Positions 10,184 through 20,828 of a stretch of DNA of 64,000 nt are shown here, piece by piece. Below the pieces are notes generated by a model. It worked only from the letters and a program-made list of their open reading frames with translations. It was not told where the DNA came from and ran no database searches. The position numbers and the translations under genes were made by a program. Source of the DNA: Knufia peltigerae (Eukaryota; Ascomycota; Eurotiomycetes; Chaetothyriales; Trichomeriaceae); the NCBI GenBank assembly GCA_030247855.1, contig JAPDRN010000106.1, forward strand, positions 60,615 to 124,614, in the 5' to 3' direction. How positions within the stretch are numbered: position 1 is the first letter of the stretch; every line of letters starts with the position of its first letter.

Positions 10184-12520
10184 TTAGTTATCAGGCATGA
10201 CATCCTTCAATGTCAACATCTGCAAAGACAAATCATGTTAGCATGATCCTTAGTATTTCTTACCACGACCGGTCGCAGACGTCGCTCCTCTTGCCGGTCT
10301 CTTTCAATACGGATGGCAATTCAAAAATTAAAAGAAAAGAATAGAGACATGAGGCTCACCGGAATCAATGCACCATGCCAATCATGATAATTATACGTCA
10401 CTTCGAAAGACAAACTCGTTTGCAAAGCATGTCCGAATCCATAATCCGGCGATCCAAACGCTGCGCAATGAAACACGAGCCCAATCCAGTACAAGAGACC
10501 GATATTTTTATCCCAAAGTCCCTTCCCTGAGATACCTCCTCCTTCGAACGTCGGACCCAAATGTGTCTTTTCCAGCGCAACTCGCAGCTCTCCAAGCAAC
10601 GCTGAAGCTTGTGCGACTGTTTTCCAGGATTTCCCAAGTGCAACACTCTGGATCATCAACACCGACGTCAGACGACAGGACTCGTACATGTGGTCTCCGG
10701 TACAGGCAAGTCCTGGCATCTTCGCACTCGGCAGGGAGAGGATTTGTCGACATAATAGGCCCAAAAGTGCGACCTCCTTGGGCCCCACCTCGAGCGGCGT
10801 TCTGGTCTGTCTTGTCCAAATCTCGATGGTTATTTGAATCATCCCCAGTAAGCGTCTGAGATGGTCGGCGTGGACATAGGGAAAAGAATCTTCGTTGTCT
10901 GGATCATCCCGTCCATCATATACTGGTGAAAAGAGTTCTGCTTCAGGACGTGTCCTGGTCTGCCATTCATCCTCGAAGACATATTCGTACTCTTTGAATG
11001 CGGTTGCGGTGTTGATCAGCGGCGCCAAACCAGGTATTGGCATACTACATCTTCTTCCGATCCTGTTTTCATTTGAATGTTCGGTCAGTAACTTTTTCCT
11101 AAGTGACTGGAGGTGAATTGAACTCTAAGGAAATACGCACGCTATCACCGTAATTATTCGCAACACATCCTTACAAAACCTTGAGCGCTCAAACATTCGT
11201 TTCTCAAATGCTTCTTTTATGAGCATCGCATATGCTTTTCGATGTATTTGGTACTCATCGGCACCCTCGATTCCATCCCGGACCTGGTTTCGTCCTCGAC
11301 ACGAGCAAACGTCAGCGATCCTATGTTTTCGAAGAAACCACCAGAGCCAGGACCTCGAATTATTATCCGAAGATCGTGATGGTCGCTCTGGCAAAAGGAT
11401 AGGTTCCGTTCAGACTATTACCACTTCTTTCGACTTCACTTACCAAGGCACAAGCAGCAAGACAGGCGATGGCCGCAATACAGCTGATAATATCGTCCGC
11501 TGACTGAGTCTGGATCTTCTCGCGCACTTTTCTCATCGCTTCCAGTTTCAGGGCAGTCGAGACTGGAGACACAGTATTCGACCGAGTATGGAGACTGTCG
11601 AGGTGAACCGAGCACATCAGGAGCATTCCTGTGAACTGTAACCTGTCAAAATAGAGGCCGAGAGTCAAGGCAACACAGCAGTCCAACCACCATATTTTGT
11701 ATAGGACCAACTTACAAATGTGTCGTCCTTTGTTCCTCGAGGCCAGATGACTTGTTGCATAGCAGTCTGGTTGTATACGTGAAACACTAGGGGTGCGAAA
11801 CAATAAGCCCGTGAGTTACAGCAGATTGACCGTAAGATGTAAAAGGGAAGCCATTCGGGTAAGGGAGGCATGTGTAACACGGACCATTGTACTTGACCTC
11901 GTTGAGAATTCCAGGTCGCAGCTCCTCCATACGTAGTTGCGGCAATACCTGGAACGCATCGAGTTGAGACCCGAAAAGGATGTTTTCAGGACGGTTCTTT
12001 CGACGAAGGAGGGTCTTTTGACACAAATGATATGTTCAATTAGTACATTAATCCAATTCCGAGATGTTGCTGTCCACCACCAAAGTATGCAGCGACATCA
12101 TCAAAAGGAAGACAATAACGTGAGACCAGTAAATATGTGGGAACAAGATCACCCACACTGCAAGATAATGACAATTGAAGAGAAGGGAACAATTTCAAGC
12201 AAGATGAAAGGTAGTGACGGGAAAGGAAAAATGGAAGGAACACGGTCAGCTAATATGGAAGAACATACCTGTCCAGCTTGACGTCTAGTCTTGTGCAACT
12301 CTCTCGTTGTGTGAGCTCGAATCTGACTGATGCCAGATTTGTCGAGCCCTCCATTCGGAGCCATAAGCACGAACTCGAAATCACCATTTTGGGTAGGATT
12401 GCCCACCACCGTGTCGGTATCATTCGTGTGAACTGTGTCGGTGTTGGCGATCATCGGGCCTTGCACCTGCCCTCCCGTAGTCGTTGTGATGATCTTTATC
12501 AGACTGTCAGGGCCGTCCAT
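10184..12520 (-). CDS. Fungal-specific transcription-factor-domain-like protein lacking a zinc cluster
   Basis: Best model: seven exons (12520-12269, 12014-11933, 11891-11716, 11635-11444, 11387-11284, 11062-10360, 10219-10184), 514 residues, all phases consistent. Supporting pieces resemble the helical C-terminal domain of Zn2Cys6 regulators: FEFVLMAPNG with QIRAHTTRELHKTRR near the start, PEWLPFYILRS, DDIISCIAAIACLAAC, and FPYVHADHLRRLL. No CX2CX6C cluster is encoded here or in the 1.5 kb upstream, so DNA binding is doubtful. Two splice choices are weak. The frame changes between VLPQL and the PEWLPF exon, which needs a 41-base intron (11892-11932) or is a frameshift. The 221-base intron 11063-11283 has a poor donor, gtccgg. 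It may be a co-regulator, a protein of unknown role or a decaying gene. Confidence 0.6.
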
Positions 12521-14001
12521 GTTGTTGCATACTCCATGCGCGGTATAGTGTACTCGGTAAAGAGGATGTCAGGATCACTGACAACTGTGAGTCAGGTACC
12601 TAAGGAAAGGCACAGATTTCAAAAGAGTTGTCAGATTGTGATGTGAGCATTTGAGACAGATCATTTACCATCCTTGGATTATGTAGATATCTCCTAGGGA
12701 CAGAGTTGCAGAAGGGAATGCTTGTCTCTTGCTCTCAAATGCTCACTGGATCTAGCCGGTCAAAAATTGCTTAGACGACACTCGGACAGGGATCCAGGGA
12801 TGTGGGATTCATCAGAATCAGGTTAATAAGCTGCCGACTGTTCTTTCTGTCCGCACTTGGACCCAGAGATGTCGAAAAGATCATCTCGCCAAAAAAAAAA
12901 CCCCGATGACTAAGTGGCGAGTTGCCCAGTTGTTCAGCATGAAGGAGGGCGGAAGCGTGTGGGTGTTCAGCCAACGGGGGAATTGTCACCTCATTCGGAG
13001 TGGTCCATCCAAAAGTTGAATTGCAGCCTCGTTGTTCAGCTCGAGTGTCCAGGGGTGCACCTTGTGTTGTGTTGTGTAATGTAAGCAAACACGAGGCGTC
13101 GAGTACGCTGCTTACCCTTTTACTCCTTTCGGGGATGGCCGGTACCGAAGTCTTTTTTCCGGACCAAAAAAATACAAGTCAAGAAAACAAGTCCTTTTGT
13201 CTGGTCGCTTTCTTCACAGTATTACTGACTAACTGACGGAACATCAACCCGTCAACAGAAAAGAGAACCTTCGGCTCGTGCAACGGTTCCAAATCTGGTT
13301 TATTTCAAAGACACCGACATTGTCCCGGTTTGTGGTTCTAAACTTCCTTCAGAGACAGCCACAATTGTAGATATATCCTTACCTAAGCTGAATGATCACA
13401 CTTTTCCCAAAAAGATTGGGTAGAGAGCCACTGACTGCTTTCAGAACTGCTTTCAAATCAAATCTGAGTAGTTTCTCGGTTGACAGCCTTCAAAGTCTCC
13501 ACATGGTACAAGAAATATAAGAAGTGATGGAATAGTAGTCAAAGATGTGGGAAGTGGATATTCAAAAGTGAAGGTGTCACCCTTCTCTTCCCGAGAGAGA
13601 TCACAAGAAGCAAGATCAATATTGCACTGCCGAAACACAAACTCCAAAGGCAACTGCAATAGCTGGTATGGTTGAACAAGACGGGTCTGTGGCTGTGCCC
13701 AATTAGAATAGTATTGCGATATATATGAAGATACATATTTCATCTCATCCAGAATCGCCAGGACCAGTTTGCCGCACATTTGAGGGACGTAATTCCAGCC
13801 ATCGCCAGCCAGGCAAACGACAAGCGCCAGGAACAAAAAACAGGGGGGTATCGTCCAAACAAAACAACCAATGGCGCACCGTCGATGTCAATTTGACCAG
13901 CGACACTATCAGGTCTCAGCATACACCCTAGATTCTTCCAACCAACAGATGTCGTGGCAAGTATATTCCAAGTCACACCGTTGACGCAGGTGGCCCTCTA
14001 A
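12521..14001. other. Long intergenic region, no gene recognised
   Basis: The 1.48 kb between two minus-strand genes includes the promoter of the regulator-like gene and the 3' flank of the DUF2985 gene. A run of ten or more A followed by C occurs near 12890-12904. Short open frames exist, including one at 13453-13836 on the minus strand with a hydrophobic start, but none shows a motif or plausible splicing. Confidence 0.5.
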
Positions 14002-16210
14002 CTATCTCGCAGACCTGACCTGTTCTGCCGTCTCCTCGTCAATAACTTCAAAGTTTTCTCGAGATCCTGCTTCATGGAGATTGTTCATCCTATCTTTCTT
14101 GTGGTGCTCAACCTTTTTGATGGCTTCAGCCGTCATTTGCTGTCTCTCAATCTTCTTGAGTACATCCTTCTTTCTCGTTCTTCGATCACCAACGCTGATC
14201 AGTATACCGGCCGTGATATTGACGGTGATAGAGCACGAAAGAATGGTTGCCGTCAATGCTTGAGGTCGAGTGTGGTAGTCGATGGCCCAGGTGCATGTCC
14301 CGAGAGCAATCTGCAACAGGGAATGGCAGTCAAGCAGTACGACAATAGCCACGAGAAGGCGCAAGGGAAAAGCATGATGGGTTGTTGTCTCATGAGGCTT
14401 ATAGAACGAGTGTGACTTGGAAAACTTCGCTTGGTGGTGAATCAACCGCTGCTGTTGCTTTGCGTTGAGAACGGAAAATTCGGCCTCGTTAGGGTTTGCA
14501 GATTCCGGATCTGCTTCTTTCTCGCTCTTCGCTGGCAGGTCATTGTGATCTCGAAGGCTGGGCAGTTGCTGCTCGCGTCTCAGGCGCCATGTGAGGTGGT
14601 GGTAGTGGGCAATAAAAATCATATGGTATGTGTCGACGATCCGGAAAGGAGCCAGGCCGTCACCCATAAGAGCAAAGAGTGCGACTAGGACATTATCAAT
14701 GACGTTAATCAGGTAGGATTGTCGATCTCCAACATAAATCCAACCTGGAAAACTGTGTGTCAGCAGAGACGGCTTGAAGTTGGTGGAGTGATTTCGCCTA
14801 CCGATCAAAAACAGAACCCAAGCAAGACCGAACAAGGTGATCGAAACCGCATATAGTGTAACAAACAATCCCAGAGCTGTGGACGAAAGATCAGCATACG
14901 TTTCTCATGGATGGTTTGCGCCTTGGACTTACGTTGTCGAACGTATTTTCCAAACGCAATCATGCTATACTTGAATTTCGAACGCTTCGAGTGCATCATA
15001 TGTCGTACATGGTCATCCAAGGCTTCCTTATCTTCCTCGGACCATCCTTCGAGCGACATACCATGCGGCAAAACTGCAAAATGGGAATCGGTAACGACCG
15101 AGGAAATACTGTGCGTTCGTTCGATTTCAGGTCTCCTTTGATAAGACCACGTCCGCTGAACAGCCGGAGAGACACTCTCCGCGTCGGCCCCGTATTCCTC
15201 TGGTACTCCTTCGACCGGGGTTTCGGTACCGACACTCTCAATCGGAGTCATGCCCACCGGTTCTCTCTCTTCTAATGTAGACGGCGGGCGGCGACTCATG
15301 GTCGAGCGACGACTACTGAGGGTGTAGGTTGGTCTTCGGTTGACCCAACGACCGAGATCTGGCACAAACAAGGAATTCTGCACGTTTGTCAGAGTGGTTA
15401 GAGTGGACACCTCGGGATCTGGTAGAGAGTTAGTCTTGTGCACCCTCCACAGCATCTATCATGTCACGTACCAAGAACATCCAACAAGTCAACCACCTCT
15501 GAGTTGTACTCTGGCTCTTGAGTCTCACGCGAATGATCGCTGAGGCGACTTATAACCGATCGTGCAGCGTTACTAACGCTCCTTCTGCGACCTGGGACCC
15601 CGGTCATCTCATTCATGGTGCCTCGATCGGTTGTCGCATTGGCGGTATGATGTTCGGCGACGGTTGGCAGCAGAGACTGCCTCGTCGACTGTCTCGTCAA
15701 AGTGTGACCACCTTGTTGTTGAGGCACTGCGAGATGTTGCGGCGCCGAGGTACTGCGCCCGCGTCCCGATGATGCCCTACTGACATTTCCACTTGCACCG
15801 CCATTTTCTTCTAGAGCATCCTGCCTCAAGTTTGATGATGGGAGCCTTCTGATACCAATAGGGCGCCTTCGAGGGATCTGGGGAGAGACGGATTGGGGAG
15901 AGGAGGTTGACATGGTGGTTCGTTGTGGTGGTGTGGTGACTGTCGTCCGCGTACTTGGTCCTTGTGAAGAAAGTCCTGAGGAAGAGACGATCGTCGCAGG
16001 GCCTTGGGTCGGGGCCTGGGTGGAAGTGAAGGTGTATGGTCTCCCGCGAGAAGTATAGGTGGTGGTCGTCGTTGTCGTGGTGGTTGTTGTGGTAGGCGAA
16101 GAGGAGCTGGGCCCGGCGGATGATTCGGGCATCGCAGGAAACGGTTCAGTGTCATTACTATTATCTCCGCCATAGCGACGTGAGTTGGGGCGTGATGAGG
16201 CCATGGTCAC
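14002..16210 (-). CDS. DUF2985-type multipass integral membrane protein
   Basis: A 680-residue protein from exons 16210-15472, 15418-14933, 14876-14802 and 14744-14002; introns are 53, 56 and 57 bases. The first 360 or so residues are Ser/Thr/Pro-rich and include a run of twelve Thr, so they are likely disordered and cytosolic. The membrane part follows: QPLGLFVTLYAVSITLFGLA, then GDRQSYLINVIDNVLVALFA and a loop with GLAPFRIVDTYHM, then a charged segment, then two more hydrophobic stretches (LRLLVAIVVLLDCHSLLQIA and LTATILSCSITVNITAGIL). These blocks are the signature of the fungal DUF2985 family, whose biochemical role is not established. The C-terminal tail is Lys-rich and charged. The ATG at 16204 is an alternative start. 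Confidence 0.85.
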
Positions 16211-17218
16211 GGCGTGTGAGGTGTTGGCCGTTGTTGGCAGTGTCTGATTAAATCAGCACTTGGATGAGTATGTACAGTAAAAAAGCGGAGGAGGGAAATA
16301 ATGTGAGATTAGATCGTTGCTGCGGGTGTTGTTGTTCGCTAAGCCCGTAGCTTGTTCCGGTTTGGCAGCGCGGGTGGAGGGGAGTGATCGGCCTGTCAGC
16401 CACCTTTACCGGGGGTTGTCCAACATGATGGGTTTTACAAGTGACTCTGAGAGTACGAAATAACAGTCAAGAAAAGAAAAATCAATGTTGCTGACACAGG
16501 ATGATCTTTGTCGCAGAAGTGGTAAGTCGAGGGGAAATGAGAGGAGGAGAATGTCCAGGTCAGATTTCCACTACGATTAGGGAGGAGGCGTTGAGTATGC
16601 CTTTTGTTCACACCTAGAGTACAATACGGAGTAGATCAACGGGCACCAATTCGCTGTCAATTCATCACATTACGTCGTTAATGGTGCTTATCGACACCGA
16701 GAAATGCCTCCCGAATTCACCTTATCCTTGGCTGGAAAGGCCATCAATTACGGATACGATTCGCTTGATCCCGCCCATTCCCAGTTTTCTTTGCCTGTAA
16801 GCCTCTTAGAATGGGCTCGCTATGCCTCTCCAAGACCGGACCATGACTCAGCCTACAAAGATGACAAACTGCATCATGGTCTCTTTTATCTGCTTTCTGT
16901 CTACGGTGAAAATTGCAAGTCATCGAGGGCACCTGGCGAGTAATAGATGGAATGTACAATACATGCCGTACACCGAGTCTAAATTGTTCAAAGGAACAGC
17001 TCATGGGTAGAATTGTGCCTATAGGCTTGCATAAAAAATATACCTCACTTCCGTACCGATTACACGACAATTTTGCCTCATTATTGGTCATCACGCCGCC
17101 ATGTCAGCCTTACAGCTCGGAGCTGTGTTTGTCTATGTGTCTCTCACACTCTCTCTCGCGTGACGAATCGGTCCTGACAAGGCACGCGACAATACCTATA
17201 GTAGGTACTCGACTCCTC
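16211..17218. promoter_or_regulatory. Upstream region of the DUF2985 gene
   Basis: This 1.0 kb spacer holds the promoter of the DUF2985 gene and the 3' flank of the PhyH gene. It contains the recurrent 9-mer TACGGAGTA at 16625-16633, about 415 bases before the DUF2985 start. No further gene is recognisable. Confidence 0.5.
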
Positions 17219-18277
17219 TCACAACTTGGCTTCTGGAGCCTCGTGTGCAAATGTTGGAGGGTTTTCGTCCACCTCGCTCTGGAGCCATCTCACCATCCTC
17301 CGAGCGGCCCGACGAGGGCCTAGACCGTCTGCATAACCCATAAAGGGCTCCATGTGCTGTTGCAATGATCTGTCAGTTTTTCCAGCACTGGACAGTATGC
17401 AGAACAGTACATCAAGTATGTTTATAATATGGTGGCCACTCACCTTATAACCCATCATCTCCACAATCCGCGGGTCAATCTGATCAAGCTTTCGTGGATC
17501 CACGGCCAGTATCTGGTTCTCGATCGGACGAATGTACGGGTTACAATACTGAACCGTGGCACTCTGTCGAGGACGATCGGACACATTGGCACCTCCCCCG
17601 TGCCACAAGGTACTGACGAAATACACCACTCCTCCCTCGGGGCACAGGGCAGGTATCGTTTCTTCAGGAGTTCCACGGCGCGAACTGTCCCAGATATGAG
17701 AACCAGGTATGATTCTTGTGGCGCCTGTCATCAGTGCTGTCAGTCAAATCCAAAGTACCAAACAACCCGTCGACTTCTGATCGATGTCATCAAACTCACC
17801 GTTGCTAGCCGTGTACTCGTCGAATGCGATCATGATGGCCGCACCGAATGGTAATCGGGGCCTCGGGACCTGAATATAGCCGTCGTCATGATGCAGAGCC
17901 TGTGCTTTTTCGCCCGGGTTGATGGAGATGGTATGAAATGCCGAAAGCAGATACCCTGGTTCCAAGAAGTAATCATTCAATGCCAGCACGCGAGGTAAGA
18001 CCAAAAACTTGTCAAATACTCGACTCTTGTTGAGGAGAGAGTATATGCGGTTGGTGTTTAGACCTTCGAAACTGTTGCGGCCGGGCAATGGGTCCTTGCC
18101 CAACAAGCGTACAATCTCGTCTCGTGCTTCTTTGGCTTCTGCTTTTGTGAAACAATCAGGTATAACGACATAACCATGCTGAAGGACATGTTCAATATCT
18201 GCCCGAGTCCCAGCGTCCTCAGGCAACGGTCTTCGAGCTCCAGCCCTGGAATGGAAGTTAAACTTGTCAAGAGACAT
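17219..18277 (-). CDS. PhyH-family Fe(II)/2-oxoglutarate dioxygenase
   Basis: A 298-residue protein from exons 18277-17800, 17724-17444 and 17356-17219. The N-terminal GYVVIPDCFTKAEA is typical of the phytanoyl-CoA dioxygenase family. The iron triad is visible: His129/His130 with Asp131/Asp132 in ALHHDDGY, and the distal His201 in LWHGGG, followed by an Arg-rich segment RPRQSATVQY that would bind 2-oxoglutarate. Members hydroxylate or otherwise oxidise small molecules, often in secondary or catabolic pathways; the substrate here is unknown. It is the last of three minus-strand genes with a hydantoinase (382 bases upstream of its ATG) and a flavin hydroxylase, which suggests shared use. Confidence 0.88.
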
Positions 18278-18658
18278 TTTGTCGCGTTATGAAGTTTTGT
18301 AGAGTCTCACTATAAATGGGAAACATGAAACACCCTCTTTCATTCCATGGCTTCTTTTATATCCTCCCGCGCGAAGAATACCACTGTTATTGACTCTTCG
18401 CGTAATGTCAGCTCGTAACTCCGGCCATCAGCTTCCCCGCTTAATTACCATATAGTAATGGTGGGTTTTGCCTCGGCTTCAGTCAGATCACTGTCTCAGG
18501 TTGCTTTACTATAGGCGCTCCACCAATTTTGGTTACACCTTGTCATCTGGTTCGATAGTCGCTGATGCATTGACGAGGCAGGGCCGAATACTGACCCATA
18601 GATGACTTCACACAACAAAAAACGCAACGTACTCATTTGGCATAGTTTTCATTGTGAC
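18278..18658. promoter_or_regulatory. PhyH gene promoter region
   Basis: This 381-base spacer lies between the hydantoinase stop and the PhyH start. A TATA-like CACTATAAATGGG reads on the plus strand at about 18309-18321, the wrong orientation for a minus-strand promoter, so I do not assign it. No gene is seen. Confidence 0.4.
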
Positions 18659-20367
18659 TTAAAAGGTGCTCACATCCCATTCTCCCTCCTTTCGAGGTCC
18701 GGGCAAAGTACTCTTGCCCCTGGGCACGAATTGTCCATATCCCTTCTTACCGAGGAGACCACCATTGTCCCTATCCCATGCCACCTCACCCCGTAGGATG
18801 GTATATCTGGGCCACTGGTTTAGCTCCATACCTTCAAAAGGGGTGTAATCCACATTGTGATGCAGCATCGAGTTAGTGAGCTTGAACGTTCCCAGCTTGC
18901 CAGGAGGATACCAGATTGTCAGATCAGCGTCACTGACACCCGGAAGAATTGTCCCCTTCTTAGGGTACAGCCCGTACAGCCTTGCTGGGTTGGTGCTGGT
19001 AACCTCGACAAATTTCTGCAGAGGGAGTCGATTGGCACTCAATGTCACAGCCAGACGAGTTTCAATCCCTGGACATCCGTTGGGAATCCCGCTGAAGCGT
19101 CCTTCAGGGTACTCCTCGCTGATGATAGATTTCTTTCCTTTCTCGTAGTCCTCGTACATGAAAGGGCAGTGATCGGAAGAGAGAACGGTAAATGTACCAT
19201 TGGCAAGACCTAGCCAGATTGCCTCGTGGTCATTCGCCGATTCTCGTGGCGGTGGAGAGCACACACATTTGGCACCTTCAAAATGTGGTTTATCCAGGTC
19301 ATCTCGGGTCAGGAAAAGATACTGAGGGCAAGTTTCGGCGTAGACTGGAAGTCCCCGAGTCTGAGCATTACGAAGATGGGCGGCAGCACTCGGGGATGAG
19401 ACATGAACAACCAGTCTGGCAGAAAGTCTGGTTAGTTTCTGGGACGTGCTTCATGGTACAGTCTGCAACTCACATAGGGGCGTCCATCAGCTCGGCCAGC
19501 GCAATGGCTCGGTTGGTAGCCTCAGTCTCTACGATCTGGGGCCTTGATGTAGCATGATATTTCGGGGCATATAACTTTCTCTCTTCCAATTTCTTGGTCA
19601 TCCAGTTCAGCACATCGCCGTTCTCGGCGTGAATCATGGTTGTAATGCCTTCTTTCCTTGAAGCCAGCAAGACGTCGAGGATCTCATCATCTCGGAGTTG
19701 CAGAGCGGCATAAGTCATGTAAATCTTCAATGAGGATATCCCGTGTTCGCGCAGCTTGGGGAACTCTGACAAGGCTTGCTCGCCAGGGTGGCCAACTAGT
19801 AGATGGAATGAGTAGTCGGTGTAGCATTTATCCTTGGCTCGAGCATGGGTGTCTTCCAGGACTTGGAGGAGAGAAGGAACGGTCTTGGGTTGAGGCGCAA
19901 ATGCTCTGGAATGGCTATTAGATGGGACGACATAATAGAAAGGGACAAACGTACACGATGGTCGTGGTTCCTCCGCAGATGCTGCTTCTCGTGCCTGTTT
20001 CCAAATCTTAGTTACTGCGCGCAACTCGCTAGTGGTGACTTCGTACCAGTTTCGAAGTCGTCCGAACTTCTCCCCTTCCCTCCAAACAGCGCAGGCTCCT
20101 CGAGATGGACATGGCAGTCGATACCACCGGGCTGAAAAGATCGTTAGCATTCCTCCGTGCATCCTATTCAACAATTCCGCCACAGCTTAGCCTTACCATG
20201 ACATAACCACCGTCTGCGTCAATCACCTTCTTTGCACTACTTGTCGCAAGTACGCCGGGCGGGGCAAGCAGCGCAATCTTCCCATCTTTTATGGCAATGT
20301 CGTAGTTGGCCGTGTCAGAAGCAGTCACGACGAGACCATTGATGACGAGTAAATCAAAGCTGTCCAT
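18659..20367 (-). CDS. Dihydropyrimidinase/D-hydantoinase (cyclic amidohydrolase)
   Basis: A 494-residue protein from exons 20367-20197, 20131-20047, 19994-19955, 19905-19474 and 19415-18659. The start MDSFDLLVINGLVVTASD is canonical. Metal and catalytic motifs occur in order: PGGIDCHVHLEEP (two His), DDFETGTRS and GGTTTI, SLKIYMTY with the Lys that is carboxylated to bridge two zincs, MIHAENGD, LVVHVSSPSAA, and SSDHCPF with the last metal Asp. It is therefore expected to open a cyclic amide (5,6-dihydropyrimidine, hydantoin or similar) in the cytosol. Allantoinase and collapsin-response relatives are less likely because the full metal set and the lysine are kept. The 40-base third exon is confirmed by frame and motif. 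Its neighbours are oxygenases rather than other pyrimidine-degradation genes, so the natural substrate may be a different cyclic amide. Confidence 0.92.
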
Positions 20368-20828
20368 GGTGAAGTAGCACCTGTGCTTTCACCCCGACCA
20401 GCCAGCATACGATTGAAATAGAACTGATCCTCATCATGCAGCAAGTTCTTCGAAATGCGGCAAGAATCTTTGCGCGCGCGTTGACTTGTGGAGAGGTCCC
20501 TATCGCCCATACTAGCGGGACCAGAGGAAGGTTCTCTCGTACTGCCCGCGGAGGACGACGCCAGCGTGGAATTGATAAGACTTTTGCTGTGACCGCGCGC
20601 AACTGTTGAGGCTTGTCTTCCTTCCGCAGTCGGCGAACGTACATGTCCGCGATCAGACTATCCCTCAAATGGGTTGGCGTCATCCTTGCCGCCAACAAGG
20701 GGGAACGAATACGAGGTGCCTTAAGTTCCTTGTGAACAGTACGGAGTACCAGTACCAGTACCAGTACAGATGCATTATGAGTACCGATCGAGATTGTCCC
20801 AGTTCGTCTCATATGTACAGTTCTCTAT
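20368..20828. promoter_or_regulatory. Hydantoinase promoter region with AGTACC repeat
   Basis: This 461-base spacer upstream of the hydantoinase ATG contains the 9-mer TACGGAGTA at 20740-20748, overlapping a hexamer tandem AGTACC (three copies and one AGTACA) at 20745-20768. No gene is seen. Confidence 0.5.
20745..20768. repeat. AGTACC tandem repeat
   Basis: Three perfect AGTACC units at 20745-20762 are followed by AGTACA. The repeat overlaps a TACGGAGTA motif in the hydantoinase upstream region. Confidence 0.8.

Noticed and set aside
13453..13836. 127-codon minus-strand frame with a hydrophobic start
   Set aside because: No plausible mature domain follows the signal-like segment, and an overlapping frame of equal quality exists on the same strand.
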